64,000 nucleotides of DNA from an uncultured Psychrobacter sp. (GTDB taxonomy: Bacteria > Pseudomonadota > Gammaproteobacteria > Pseudomonadales > Moraxellaceae): positions 1-64,000 of the forward strand of contig CANMUI010000002.1 in assembly GCA_947501045.1 (NCBI GenBank). Reading direction: 5' to 3'. Made by a program: the position numbers and the translations under genes. Position 1 is the stretch's first letter, and the number at the start of each line of letters is the position of its first letter. Below the pieces are notes generated by a model, which worked only from the letters and a program-made list of their open reading frames with translations, was not told the origin of the DNA and did no database searches. This document shows positions 16,988 through 26,562 of this stretch, piece by piece.

Positions 16988-17941
16988 ATGGACTGCCATT
17001 TGGACACTTTCATGACGACAAGCCCCAATACAAATATAAAAAGTACAGATATAAAAAGCCATGCTGACATACCTTCCGTGTTGCAGCGTATTATTGCTAC
17101 CAAACATGAAGAAGTCGCAGCCGCGCGTAGTGAGCATTCGCTTGAGAGCCTACAAGCGCAAGCGGAGGCTGACAACCAGCCAAGGCGCGGTTTTGCTAAA
17201 GCGCTACGAGCCGCCAATACTAAAAAAAGCGGTATCGGTATTATTGCCGAGATCAAAAAAGCCTCACCCTCTAAAGGTATTATCAATCATAATTTCTCGC
17301 CCGCCTTATTTGCTCAGCAATATGAGCAAGCGGGAGCTAGCTGTCTATCGGTACTCACGGATCGTGATTACTTTCAAGGTGATGATAAGTACCTGCTGCA
17401 AGCGTATAATGCCTCAAGTTTACCAGTACTACGTAAAGATTTTATGATTGATCCTTATCAAATTTATCAGTCTTATTTGCTAGGTGCAGACTGTATACTA
17501 CTCATTATGGCCTGCCTTGATGATACTAGGGTGCATGAGCTACATGCGCTTAGTGCCCATCTTGGTATGGATGTATTGATAGAGATTCACACCGAACAAG
17601 AGCTTGAACGCGCGCTTAAACTACCCCGCTCAGCTCATAATATTTACGGTATCAATAACCGTGATCTTAATACTTTTAAAGTTGATTTACAAAATACCTT
17701 GAAGCTAAAAAATGCTTTGTTACAAGAACTGGCTGTTGATGATGCTCTAAGAGCCAATGCTAATGATATTTTATCAAGACCGCTAGTAGTTACCGAAAGC
17801 GGTATTCATAGCATCGCCGACATACGTTTGATGCTGGATCATAATATCTCGCATTTCTTGATTGGCGAGCAGTTTATGAAAACCGATCATCCTGGGCAGG
17901 CGTTACAATCCTTACTTGCGAGCGTCAATACACAAGCGTAA
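16988..17941 (+). CDS. trpC: Indole-3-glycerol-phosphate synthase
   Basis: TrpC closes the indole ring in tryptophan synthesis. It is a single-function TIM barrel with no TrpF domain attached. Key segments are IIAEIKKASPSKGII (catalytic Lys), LSVLTDRDYFQG, LPVLRKDFMIDPYQIYQS (catalytic Lys), GINNRDLNTFKVD and VTESGIHSIADI. At 317 residues it is about 45 longer than usual, because of an N-terminal tail before VLQRIIATKHEEV and a short insert near residue 245. ATG 17012 is an alternative start (309 residues). It is the last gene of the visible trpGDC unit. Confidence 0.96.
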   Translation: MDCHLDTFMTTSPNTNIKSTDIKSHADIPSVLQRIIATKHEEVAAARSEHSLESLQAQAEADNQPRRGFAKALRAANTKKSGIGIIAEIKKASPSKGIINHNFSPALFAQQYEQAGASCLSVLTDRDYFQGDDKYLLQAYNASSLPVLRKDFMIDPYQIYQSYLLGADCILLIMACLDDTRVHELHALSAHLGMDVLIEIHTEQELERALKLPRSAHNIYGINNRDLNTFKVDLQNTLKLKNALLQELAVDDALRANANDILSRPLVVTESGIHSIADIRLMLDHNISHFLIGEQFMKTDHPGQALQSLLASVNTQA

Positions 17942-18031
17942 AGTGTTGTCCATAATGCTGATAGCTTATGGGCTACGGCCTAAATCGTTAAAAACTAATC
18001 CATTATCAATCAAAAAGATACACTAATTACT

Positions 18032-18772
18032 ATGTCAAATTCTCTATTTTCTAAAGAAATGCAAGACCAGCTCAAAGAGCTTAAAGGCCAGCTTAGTAAA
18101 GGCCGCGATACCAACGCTCCTGATGGCGAAAACCAGAAGCCAACGGAACCGGTATCCCTACCTACTCAAAAGCAGGTCAACAAGACCGTCAAGCAGTTAG
18201 ATAGCGAGCATATCGATGACGATAAAGTGTTATTTATGCAAGCCATGCATGGTGTCAATCCGCTCGAAGATAAGAACGTGCGCTCGCCTGCTGACACCGA
18301 TGGGTCTTTAAAAGCGGCCAAACCTGATGCAACTACCCTATCCAAACGTGCAGCTGCTCAGGGCAGCGATGGTGTAGATTTGGGGGCAGGCTTATCAGAT
18401 ATGCAAGCGCTACTCAACCCAGTCGCTAGCGAAGCTTATTTGTCTTATAAGCAGCCAACGCTACAAAACAAAATATTCACTCAATTAAAGCAAGGCAAGC
18501 TGCGCTGGTATGACGCGGTCGATATTCATGGCAGTACCATTGAAGAGGCGCGTACCGCAGTGATGCAGCTGCTAAGCCAAGCTAAGCAAAACAATGAAAC
18601 GATGGTCAAAATCGTCCATGGTAAAGGTAGTGAGGCTATATTGAAGACCTGTGTTAATGGCTGGTTGCGTCAGCTACCAGAAGTATTGGCTTTTTGCTCA
18701 GCGCCGCCCAAAGATGGCGGTAATGGTGCGGTGTTGGTTCTGTTAAAAAGACCTAAAATGGACGGCGAGTAA
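18032..18772 (+). CDS. Smr-domain protein (putative MutS2-like nuclease/RNA-binding domain)
   Basis: The C-terminal Smr domain (residues about 160-242) shows the expected VDIHGSTIEEARTAV, KIVHGKGSEAILK and PPKDGGNGAVLVLLK segments. Smr domains have nicking-endonuclease or RNA-binding activity; the role of this stand-alone type is not settled. The N-terminal 150 residues are charged and low in complexity, with DDKVLFMQAMHGVNPLEDK, a segment shared with other proteobacterial SmrA/YdaL-type proteins. No clear Shine-Dalgarno is seen. A terminator follows directly. Confidence 0.86.
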   Translation: MSNSLFSKEMQDQLKELKGQLSKGRDTNAPDGENQKPTEPVSLPTQKQVNKTVKQLDSEHIDDDKVLFMQAMHGVNPLEDKNVRSPADTDGSLKAAKPDATTLSKRAAAQGSDGVDLGAGLSDMQALLNPVASEAYLSYKQPTLQNKIFTQLKQGKLRWYDAVDIHGSTIEEARTAVMQLLSQAKQNNETMVKIVHGKGSEAILKTCVNGWLRQLPEVLAFCSAPPKDGGNGAVLVLLKRPKMDGE

Positions 18773-18788
18773 GCTTCTTATTAAACAT

Positions 18789-18816
18789 AAAAAGACTGCC
18801 AAGCGCAGTCTTTTTT
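18789..18816 (+). terminator. Rho-independent terminator of the Smr gene
   Basis: AAAAAGACTGC and GCAGTCTTTTTT form a perfect stem around CAAGC with a six-T tail, 16 bases after the stop codon. Confidence 0.92.
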
Positions 18817-18848
18817 ATAGCTAATTTATAGCTGACATAAGGGTCACT

Positions 18849-19481
18849 ATGACTATCCAAACCATAAAAGATCAAGACGATTTAGAGCAGCACATCAACG
18901 CGCTCACTGCAATTGAACCTAAGTTTGCGCCTGTCTATGAGCAAGTTGGCGTGCCAAGCCTAAGACGAAATACGGGCGGTTTTGAGCAGTTAATGCGCGC
19001 GATCGTAGGACAACAACTCTCTGTTGCAGCAGCGGCTAGTATTTGGCAGCGCTTACAAAATGCAGGTTTAACATCGCCGCAAGCCATCATTGAGGTGAGC
19101 GATGAGCATCTACGTACGCAAGGGTTATCGAAGCAAAAGCTTCGTTATGTTCGCTCATTAGCGGCTCACGATATAGACTTTATGGCTTTAGAAACCATGA
19201 CCGATGAGCAAGTGATCAAAGAGCTGACTGTCGTGACCGGAATTGGACGCTGGACCGCTGAGATGTATTTACTGTTTTCTTTAGGACGCGCTGATGTACT
19301 CGCTGTTGATGATTTAGCGCTTAAAGTTGCAGCGATGAATGTGCTGCGACTTGATGAGCGCCCCACCCCAAAACAGTTGCACCTACTTACCGAGCAGTGG
19401 TCACCACACCGTAGCGCGGCAAGTTTATTATTATGGGCGTATTATGGTCTACAGCGTAATAAGGTAGCTGTGCCAGTATAA
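18849..19481 (+). CDS. DNA-3-methyladenine glycosylase II (HhH-GPD, AlkA-type)
   Basis: The protein removes alkylated bases from DNA at the start of base-excision repair. The 210 residues are a bare HhH-GPD domain: MRAIVGQQLSVAAAASIWQRL, the helix-hairpin-helix VVTGIGRWTAEMYLLFSLG, and the catalytic Asp in ADVLAVDDLALKVA. It lacks the N-terminal beta domain of E. coli AlkA, and no iron-sulfur cysteine cluster follows, so it is not a MutY/Nth type. AAGGG precedes the ATG. The ogt alkyl-repair gene is far away, so no repair operon is evident. Confidence 0.9.
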   Translation: MTIQTIKDQDDLEQHINALTAIEPKFAPVYEQVGVPSLRRNTGGFEQLMRAIVGQQLSVAAAASIWQRLQNAGLTSPQAIIEVSDEHLRTQGLSKQKLRYVRSLAAHDIDFMALETMTDEQVIKELTVVTGIGRWTAEMYLLFSLGRADVLAVDDLALKVAAMNVLRLDERPTPKQLHLLTEQWSPHRSAASLLLWAYYGLQRNKVAVPV

Positions 19482-19595
19482 CTGTTGCTACGCTCGCTTT
19501 TTTTGTATAGATTTTGACCTTTGCTACAATTTTTGAGTAGTATTATATAAGATATTAGCTATAGCGAATTCAACTGCTCTCATAGGAGATATGTT

Positions 19596-21965
19596 ATGGA
19601 TGACACCTCACAATGTCCATTTAGTGGTCAAGCTTTTAAGTGTCCCATTACAAATGACAATGGATCATTTGATCCAAAGCATTTTAATGCCTTTGATACT
19701 TCTTATCAGCTTGACCCTGCCTCAGCCTTAAGATGGTCAAGAGACAATCTGCCGGTTTTTTATAGTGAAGAGATGGGTTACTGGATCGTGAGTCGTTACG
19801 ATGATATCAAAACTGTCTTTCGTGATCCTATTTTGTTTTCTGCTCGCAACGTACTAGAGAAAATCACGCCAGCAACTCCTGAGGCGATACAAGTATTAAA
19901 AGGCTATGATTATGGTATGGATCGTACCCTAGTCAACGAAGATGAGCCTGCCCATATGGAGCGGCGCCGAGTACTAATGGATCATTTTTTGCCCGAGAAT
20001 TTAGCAGGTAAAGAAGCCATGATCCGCCGTTTGACCCAAGAAAAAGTTGATCAGTTTATTGACTCAGGACGTGTTGATTTGATCGAGGGTCTACTTTACG
20101 AAGTGCCTTTATTAGTAGCGCTGCACTTTTTAGGGGTGCCTGAAGATGAGATTGCCAAACTACGTACGTTTTCAGTGGCGCATTCTATAAATACTTGGGG
20201 CAAGCCAACCAAAGAGCAGCAAATCGATATTGCTCATGATGTCGGCCAGTTTTGGCAATACGCTAGCAAAATTATTGAAAAAATGCGCGCTGAACCTAAC
20301 GGTAAAGGTTGGATGCACCACACGATTAGGAAAAACAAGGAACTACCGGATGTAGTGCCAGATAGCTATGTACATTCGATGATGATGGCAATTATCGTTG
20401 CCGCTCATGAAACCACTTCGCTGGCCTCTGCTAATATGTTTCGCACTTTGTTAACCCACCGTGAAGCGTGGGAAGATATTTGCGCTGATCCTAGTCTTAT
20501 TCCTAATGCAGTTGAAGAGTGTTTACGCTATGCAGGATCAATCGTAGCATGGCGGCGTGAAACTACAGCGCCAACGACGCTGAACGGTGTGCAATTACCT
20601 AAAGGAGCAAAACTACTTATCGTGCAAGCTTCTGGTAATCGTGATGAACGTCATTTTGAAAACGGCGATGATTTTGATATTTATCGTGATAATACCGCTG
20701 AGCACTTAACTTTTGGTTATGGGGCGCATCAGTGCATGGGGAAAAACATAGCCAGAATGGAGATGCGTATTTTTTTGGAGGAGATCTCGCGCCGTATTCC
20801 GCATCTGCAGTTAGCAGATCAAGACTTTGTTTACACTCCAAGCACCTCGTTTCGTGGACCAGAAGCGGTTTGGGTAGAATGGGATCCTGCTCAGAACCCA
20901 GAACGTACAAATAGTCAGATTAAAGAGCAAGTTGTGCACTTTGCAGTCGGTGCCCCGCAAACCCAGGATGTAGCCAGACGCGTTAAAGTCGTTGCTATTG
21001 AGAAAGAAGCTGATAATATTTTGAGTGTAGTATTATCTGATGCGCGTGGTAGAGCATTACCAAATTGGAGTGCAGGTGCTCATGTTGAGATTGTCAGTGG
21101 TGGCTTTAATCGCAAATATTCATTATGCGGTAAAAGCAGTATTAGTCGCACTAGTAGTGACCATAATAGTAGTGACCATACTAATGATAATACCAGCCAT
21201 TATAAACTAGCGATCTTAAAAGAGAGAAACGGTAAAGGCGGTTCACAATATTTTCATGATCATCTGCGTGAAGGTATGACGCTTAAACTGCGTGGTCCCA
21301 GCAATCGCTTTCATTTAGATAAAACAGCTGCTCACTATATGCTTATTGCAGGGGGTATCGGCATTACTCCCATTCTTGCTATGGCTGATTATTTAAAGGA
21401 TATAGGTAAACCTTATCATATCCACTATGCTGGCAAAGCTTTCTCTAAAATGGCTTTTGTCAAGCGCTTAGAGACTGATCATCAAGAGCAATTTACCTTG
21501 TATGTAAAGAGTACAGGACAACGCGCTGATTTAGCCCATTTGATTGAGAACCTACCTCAAGACGCGCAAATATATGCCTGCGGTCCAGAGCGAATGATAG
21601 AAGAGCTAGTTATGTTGACCGAAGATTTGCCTGAGGATAGCTTATTTTACGAGTACTTTTCGGGTACAGATACGTTATTAGATCCAGAAAAAGAGCAAGC
21701 GTTTGATGTGGAGCTAATGGATTCAGGATTGCAGCTTACGGTAAATCATACACAAACTTTACTCGACGCTCTTGAATCTGCCGGTATTGATATTGCCAGC
21801 GATTGCCGCGAGGGGCTATGCGGCAGCTGTGAAGTTCTGGTCGCTAATGGCAAGATTGAGCATCGCGATGCGGTGTTGACCCGTGCAGAACGTGCAGCAA
21901 ATACACGTATGATGGCTTGTTGTTCGCGTGCTCAAAATGGAGCAACGCTAAAGCTTAGTTTATAA
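19596..21965 (+). CDS. Self-sufficient cytochrome P450 fused to reductase and ferredoxin (CYP116B-like)
   Basis: One 789-residue chain carries the whole electron path. Residues about 1-435 are a P450: I-helix VAAHETTS, EECLR as the ExxR motif, and the heme loop FGYGAHQCMG with Cys380. Residues about 455-690 are a phthalate-dioxygenase-reductase-like flavin/NAD(P)H module (RKYSLCG, LIAGGIGITPILAM, ACGPERMIEEL). The C-terminus is a 2Fe-2S ferredoxin with Cys737, Cys742, Cys745 and Cys775. This order and length match class VII CYP116B enzymes such as P450-RhF, which hydroxylate varied small molecules. The substrate is not predictable here. AGGAG precedes the ATG. The gene stands alone, with no regulator beside it. 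Confidence 0.93.
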   Translation: MDDTSQCPFSGQAFKCPITNDNGSFDPKHFNAFDTSYQLDPASALRWSRDNLPVFYSEEMGYWIVSRYDDIKTVFRDPILFSARNVLEKITPATPEAIQVLKGYDYGMDRTLVNEDEPAHMERRRVLMDHFLPENLAGKEAMIRRLTQEKVDQFIDSGRVDLIEGLLYEVPLLVALHFLGVPEDEIAKLRTFSVAHSINTWGKPTKEQQIDIAHDVGQFWQYASKIIEKMRAEPNGKGWMHHTIRKNKELPDVVPDSYVHSMMMAIIVAAHETTSLASANMFRTLLTHREAWEDICADPSLIPNAVEECLRYAGSIVAWRRETTAPTTLNGVQLPKGAKLLIVQASGNRDERHFENGDDFDIYRDNTAEHLTFGYGAHQCMGKNIARMEMRIFLEEISRRIPHLQLADQDFVYTPSTSFRGPEAVWVEWDPAQNPERTNSQIKEQVVHFAVGAPQTQDVARRVKVVAIEKEADNILSVVLSDARGRALPNWSAGAHVEIVSGGFNRKYSLCGKSSISRTSSDHNSSDHTNDNTSHYKLAILKERNGKGGSQYFHDHLREGMTLKLRGPSNRFHLDKTAAHYMLIAGGIGITPILAMADYLKDIGKPYHIHYAGKAFSKMAFVKRLETDHQEQFTLYVKSTGQRADLAHLIENLPQDAQIYACGPERMIEELVMLTEDLPEDSLFYEYFSGTDTLLDPEKEQAFDVELMDSGLQLTVNHTQTLLDALESAGIDIASDCREGLCGSCEVLVANGKIEHRDAVLTRAERAANTRMMACCSRAQNGATLKLSL

Positions 21966-21990
21966 GCTAATAAAAAACTTACAGGTGCTA

Positions 21991-22030
21991 AAAAAACCAT
22001 CTCTAAGCTTTCGAAAAACTCAGAGATGGT
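21991..22030 (-). terminator. Rho-independent terminator of the MscS-type gene
   Basis: ACCATCTCT (21997-22004 region) and AGAGATGGT (22022-22030) form a nine-pair stem. On the minus strand it is followed by seven T residues. On the plus strand there is no T run, so it belongs to the minus-strand channel gene rather than to the P450. Confidence 0.8.
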
Positions 22031-22127
22031 GAGTGGTTGAATAGATAGTCATAACGATGATTAAACTTTACAGGCTGCACTGGCAACCTTTAAGTTTTTT
22101 AAGGCTTTTAAAGTCCCAAAATCATAA

Positions 22128-24116
22128 TTACCTTTTTGGAAAATGGTCCCAAGGCGGGTTCCATATCGAAAGACCAAAACCTTTGGTAGCGCGTTTAAAC
22201 TTTCGTCTTGCTAAAGCACGGCTTCTTTTCTTATGATTTTTCTTCAAGCTTAATTTAGCTTTTTTGTCTTTAAAATCTGACTCTTTATCTTCTTCAATAG
22301 TATCAGTAACATCGACATTTTTGTTTAACTCAATACTCTCATTGTTTTGTTCGTCGTTGTCATTATCAATCACTTCACTATCATTAAAATCACTACCTTC
22401 ACCTTCACTGATGTTGTCCAGTTCATGTTCAAGCTCGCCCTGATTGACAATCAATTGCTGAGTGGGCAGCGCATGTTCGACCTTGTACTTTTTTACTTTT
22501 GTTAATATATCAACCAGCAGCGTGTCTTGTTTGCCATAAAACTCTATCACATCAACACAGTTAACATAGGCACGTAGCTGAATCACATAACAATCTTGGC
22601 GCAGCTCTAAGATATTGGCCTGATTCCACTCCTGATTGGTCAGCTCATGCTCATTTAAAAGCTTATCCAAATCTTTTACCATTCTAAATATCTCTTCGAT
22701 ATCAGCGCTGCGTTTTATATATAAACTGTGCAAAAAATGAAACATATCACGCGAGGTAAAGTTCTCAATATGCATGGATGAGAAACCACCATTAGGCACA
22801 GTGACAATGGTGCGGTTCAAGGTACGTACTCGTGATGAGCGAATACCAATGTCAATGACGGTCCCTTCTTGATCACCAAACTTACAATAGTCTCCTATGC
22901 GCACTGGTGTATCTGCAACTACCACTACACTACCTACCAAGTTCTCAATCGTTTTTTGCGCACCAAGTGCTAACGCTAAACCACCTACCCCTAGTGCTGC
23001 AATACCTGTCGTTAAATCAAAACCTAAATTACCAAAGATTACAATTACGGCAAATATTATCAGTAGCGCTTTGACTACTTTTCGTAGTAACCCTAAGATA
23101 GAAACGCGCTCAATATAATTCTTTTTATAACTTAAGTTGACTGCGCGCGTCGACACCGCATCAACCATACGCATGAGTAGCCATGTTATCGCAACCCATG
23201 AAGCGATCTGGGTAAAACGATTGATCGGTTCACGTAGGGTTACGGACACGCCTGCATATACCATAATCTCTGTCAAAAACACTGACATAATAACTAGAGT
23301 CAGTGGTACAACTACCTTATTGGGCAAAGGCAGCGGTACACCGCGTACACGTGGATAAACAATTCTTAAAAGATGATAGCAAAGCCAGACGAATAAATAA
23401 GTTAGTACAAAACTACTAACAATCAGTACTACCGCGGCAACCAAATCTGAGAGCTGATAACCGAATATACTTTTGTCTTCTAGAGACTCTACAGTATAAC
23501 GCGCTACTAAGGTGGGGTTAGTGTTCTCTATGACATCCGGTATCGAGTCGATTGTTTCACTAGAAAACTGCCAATACTGCTCACCTCTATCAGACACCAC
23601 CCGCTCTAGTATAAGAGGTACATTCTTATCATCAATGCTGATACTGCCAACTCTTTCTTGGTTAGGCGGCAGCTGATCTGTCAAGTTACCTTCAGGAACA
23701 TTACTGATTTGCAAGTCGGGCTGGAAGCGCCCGCCGGTATCAAGTGCTTGTTTAAACTGACGAACAATAGTGGTTGGATTATCAGATTTAGATAGGTTTA
23801 GATAGTTACTGGCTAATAGATAATCATTTTCTCCAAGGGCACTAATAAACCTTTGCACGGTTTGACGCGGCGTATCGCGGCCAAAAGCATCTGGTAAAGT
23901 GTTACTCGTACTCTCCTCGCTACCACCGTCAATACCCAGTAAGCCGCTCTCAGCTGCAAACGAGCTACTCGAAGACAGTAGACCAAATAATAGGGTAAGC
24001 AGCATTGTCAACACTATTAACAGTGCTTTTAATGACAGTGGTGACGTCGGTGGTGGTGTTGACATTTTGATTGATGACGTGATGGCCGGATGCAGATAAT
24101 GACGCTTGATAGACAA
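22128..24116 (-). CDS. Large MscS-family mechanosensitive channel
   Basis: This membrane channel would open under tension to release solutes. At 662 residues it is far longer than MscS (286). It starts with a probable signal peptide ending near SFAAESG, then a periplasmic domain of about 150 residues, then four to five membrane helices. The pore helix and beta domain follow (GIAALGVGGLALALGAQKTIENLVG; GDYCKFGDQEGTVIDIG; VTVPNGGFSSMHIENFTSRD). The last 100 residues are a charged tail, first acidic Asp/Glu/Asn-rich and then very basic. The start is taken as TTG 24116 because AGAGG is well spaced; ATG 24065 is possible and gives a more typical signal peptide. Confidence 0.88.
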   Translation of the reverse strand: MSIKRHYLHPAITSSIKMSTPPPTSPLSLKALLIVLTMLLTLLFGLLSSSSSFAAESGLLGIDGGSEESTSNTLPDAFGRDTPRQTVQRFISALGENDYLLASNYLNLSKSDNPTTIVRQFKQALDTGGRFQPDLQISNVPEGNLTDQLPPNQERVGSISIDDKNVPLILERVVSDRGEQYWQFSSETIDSIPDVIENTNPTLVARYTVESLEDKSIFGYQLSDLVAAVVLIVSSFVLTYLFVWLCYHLLRIVYPRVRGVPLPLPNKVVVPLTLVIMSVFLTEIMVYAGVSVTLREPINRFTQIASWVAITWLLMRMVDAVSTRAVNLSYKKNYIERVSILGLLRKVVKALLIIFAVIVIFGNLGFDLTTGIAALGVGGLALALGAQKTIENLVGSVVVVADTPVRIGDYCKFGDQEGTVIDIGIRSSRVRTLNRTIVTVPNGGFSSMHIENFTSRDMFHFLHSLYIKRSADIEEIFRMVKDLDKLLNEHELTNQEWNQANILELRQDCYVIQLRAYVNCVDVIEFYGKQDTLLVDILTKVKKYKVEHALPTQQLIVNQGELEHELDNISEGEGSDFNDSEVIDNDNDEQNNESIELNKNVDVTDTIEEDKESDFKDKKAKLSLKKNHKKRSRALARRKFKRATKGFGLSIWNPPWDHFPKR

Positions 24117-24460
24117 AACAAACCTCTTAAGGTGGTAGATAACACAGATGAGAATTAAAAAAATCTGCCGCTATAATAGCAATTATTATCAGCTATAGTG
24201 TCTTTGATTATTTGCTTTTATCGCGAAAAATCTTTGGTTACTTTAACATCGTTCTATAATAAACGAATTGAGGTACAAAACAGGTATTAGATGTCGTTGG
24301 ATTGACATCAAAGTAGCTAATAACATGACATCATGAGAACCATTCAGCTTATCGTGAGGAAACGTTAGGTTAAAAGTGTTTATAAAGAGAAAGGTTTTAT
24401 AGATAATAAGTACTATTTAAAGCGCTTGATATTTTTTATACTTTTTACTTGGAATCGGCT
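24117..24460. other. Divergent intergenic region before the TonB-dependent receptor
   Basis: About 340 bases separate the channel gene (minus) and the receptor (plus). An 8-base direct repeat TGACATCA occurs at 24303-24310 and 24326-24333, 23 bases apart. I looked for a cobalamin riboswitch B12 box and for a Fur box and found neither. Confidence 0.5.
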
Positions 24461-26359
24461 ATGATTTTATCACGTTCAACCACAAGCGCCTATCTGCGCT
24501 GGTGTATCTTAAGCTCACTTGGCGTAATGTCCATGAATACAGCACTAGCAGCAGTACCTAATATCAGCTCTATTGATGGGCGTGAGCTGCCGCAGACTGA
24601 GCTTGATGAAATCGTCGTCACCGCAACGCGTACACCGACCAAGATTAGCAATACTATTGCGCAGACAAGAGTGATTGACAGCGAGGCATTAAAACGTTAT
24701 CAGGGTCAAAGCGCGCTTGATATTATTAAACGCCAACCAGGCTTTAGTCATTATAGCAATGGCGGCTCTGGCACTACTTCAAACTTTTATATGCGTGGGT
24801 TTGATAATAAGCAAATCTTAGTACTCGTTGATGGTATTCGTTACAGCTCATTGAGCTCTGGCGGTGCAACCCTTAGTCTACTGCCTGCCGATCAGATTGA
24901 TCGCATCGAGGTCGTATATGGCGCGTCAGGATCTAGCATTTATGGTGCAGACGCCATGGGCGGAGTGATTCAAATCTTCACTAAAGGCCAAAACGTGGAG
25001 AAAAATCAATTCTCTGTAAGTACAGGTGTCGGCTCAAACGATGAATATTTATACGGGGCAACAGCACAATTTATCAATGACACGGGCACCTCGTTAAGCT
25101 TATCTGCTAGCCATAATGAGACCGATGGAATCAATGCAACTTTACCTGGTGCTTTTGGTTACAATTCTGATGATGATGGTTTTGAGAGTGATAATTTTAG
25201 TCTTGCTTTGACGCAGCGTATCAATGAGCAGTGGCTTGCTGGTGCAAGCGCTTTATATAGCAAGTCGACTACAGATTTCGATGATGGTATAGGAGATGCT
25301 TACTCAGATCAAAAAAACGGTGCAGCGCAAGCTTTTATCGATTGGCGTTACCGTCCTGGCTCTTCGGTCAAACTACAGTATGGACGCTCTATAGATGAAT
25401 CTGACAATCCAACCTACAGTAGCGTATACGACACTAAGCAAGATCAAGTCAGCTTAGTCGGTCAGCATCAACTGCCTGTTGGTAAAGGTATTTACGGAGC
25501 CGAGTATCTCAAGCAAAGCCTCGATTCAAATGTTTATGATATTGATGATCGCGATGTTACTAGTGCCTTTTTGGGTTACGTATTAGCCAGTAGTCAGTTT
25601 GATGCACAAGCAAACGTGCGTTTCGATGACAATTCCCAATATGGCGACGAGACGACTTATAATTTAGGCGGTGCTTATCATATCAACCCAAACCTACGCA
25701 TTGGTGCAAGCTATGCAAAAGGTTTTCGCGCACCAACTTTCAATGATTTATATCCAGGATTTGGCGGTGATCCTAACTTAAAGCCTGAAACCAGTGATAA
25801 TTACGAGACTTTTATTGAATACGATACTCAGCTTCAATCCACCCGCTTGACAGGTTATCGTAATAACGTCGACGATCTAATAGCAAATGATGGCGTCCCT
25901 ACTACTGCCAATCCTTTTGGAAGCATTAAAAATATTAATAAAGCTAAAATCAAAGGTATTACTTTGACCTCAGACTGGCAAATTGATGACTATTTATTCG
26001 GTGGGAGTTACGACTACCAAAAGGCTAAAGATGACAGTGGCAACGATAACGATGGCAATTATTTACCAGTTCGTCCTAAGAACCAAGCTCTAGTTTATGC
26101 AGGTTATCGATTAGCAAACGTAGATGTTCGTGCAGAGTATGAGTACATAGATGACTACTACTACAATGTCTCTAACGCTGACTCACAGCTTGTGGACAGT
26201 TATGGTCTGCTTAATATCAGTGGTAATTATCAGTTAAACCCGAACTTATCAATGACAGCCCGTTTAAACAACCTTACCAATAAAACCTATGTGACAGCTC
26301 CAGGTTACAATACTGAGGGCATCAACTTTTTTACCTCATTAACTTATAACTGGTTCTAA
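24461..26359 (+). CDS. TonB-dependent outer-membrane receptor (BtuB-like)
   Basis: This is a 22-stranded outer-membrane barrel for energised uptake of a large nutrient, perhaps cobalamin. From ATG 24461 there are 632 residues (BtuB has 614). A signal peptide ends near TALAA. The TonB box is ELDEIVVTATRTPTK. The plug has QSALDIIKRQPGF, the FYMRGFDNKQILVLVDG segment and DQIDRIEVVYGASGSSIYG. The barrel ends in the typical TYNWF with terminal Phe. ATG 24461 is preferred to TTG 24449 because GGAA lies at the right distance. The cobalamin assignment rests on size and plug similarity only; no B12 riboswitch or btu genes are adjacent. Confidence 0.85.
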   Translation: MILSRSTTSAYLRWCILSSLGVMSMNTALAAVPNISSIDGRELPQTELDEIVVTATRTPTKISNTIAQTRVIDSEALKRYQGQSALDIIKRQPGFSHYSNGGSGTTSNFYMRGFDNKQILVLVDGIRYSSLSSGGATLSLLPADQIDRIEVVYGASGSSIYGADAMGGVIQIFTKGQNVEKNQFSVSTGVGSNDEYLYGATAQFINDTGTSLSLSASHNETDGINATLPGAFGYNSDDDGFESDNFSLALTQRINEQWLAGASALYSKSTTDFDDGIGDAYSDQKNGAAQAFIDWRYRPGSSVKLQYGRSIDESDNPTYSSVYDTKQDQVSLVGQHQLPVGKGIYGAEYLKQSLDSNVYDIDDRDVTSAFLGYVLASSQFDAQANVRFDDNSQYGDETTYNLGGAYHINPNLRIGASYAKGFRAPTFNDLYPGFGGDPNLKPETSDNYETFIEYDTQLQSTRLTGYRNNVDDLIANDGVPTTANPFGSIKNINKAKIKGITLTSDWQIDDYLFGGSYDYQKAKDDSGNDNDGNYLPVRPKNQALVYAGYRLANVDVRAEYEYIDDYYYNVSNADSQLVDSYGLLNISGNYQLNPNLSMTARLNNLTNKTYVTAPGYNTEGINFFTSLTYNWF

Positions 26360-26403
26360 TTTTAATTGACTTTATAGTTTCTTTATTTGCAGTGTACTAA
26401 TAG

Positions 26404-26432
26404 ATGACAAGTCACGTCTCATCCATTACAAT
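26404..26432 (+). promoter_or_regulatory. Sigma-70 promoter of the ahcY-metF operon
   Basis: ATGACA at 26404-26409 (five of six matches to the -35 consensus) and TACAAT at 26427-26432 are separated by 17 bases. Transcription would start near 26439, exactly where the riboswitch fold begins. Confidence 0.65.
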
Positions 26433-26439
26433 AACCCAC

Positions 26440-26526
26440 TCCGAGAGGTGTTGCACCACAGCTTTTATTAAGCCGTGTTAGGCTCGGTAGCTTTTAATCA
26501 AAAGCATGAACAACGGCACCTGCGTT
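26440..26526 (+). ncRNA. S-adenosylhomocysteine (SAH) riboswitch
   Basis: The leader of ahcY matches the SAH riboswitch layout. P1 is CCGAG (26441-26445) with CTCGG (26483-26487). The conserved strings GGTGTTGCACC and GTTAGGCTCGG lie inside. A downstream hairpin GCTTTT/AAAAGC (26490-26505) follows. AGGTG (26446-26450) can pair with CACCT (26517-26521) as the family's pseudoknot, and CAACGGCACC is the conserved 3' strand. SAH riboswitches are known to turn on ahcY when SAH builds up. The switch, the gene order and the promoter position support each other strongly. Confidence 0.9.
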
Positions 26527-26562
26527 TTATTTTTATCATAAATCTATTAATAATAGGAGCAT

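Noticed and set aside
24117..24460. Cobalamin riboswitch before the BtuB-like receptor
   Set aside because: No B12-box sequence or matching stem was found in the 340 bases upstream.
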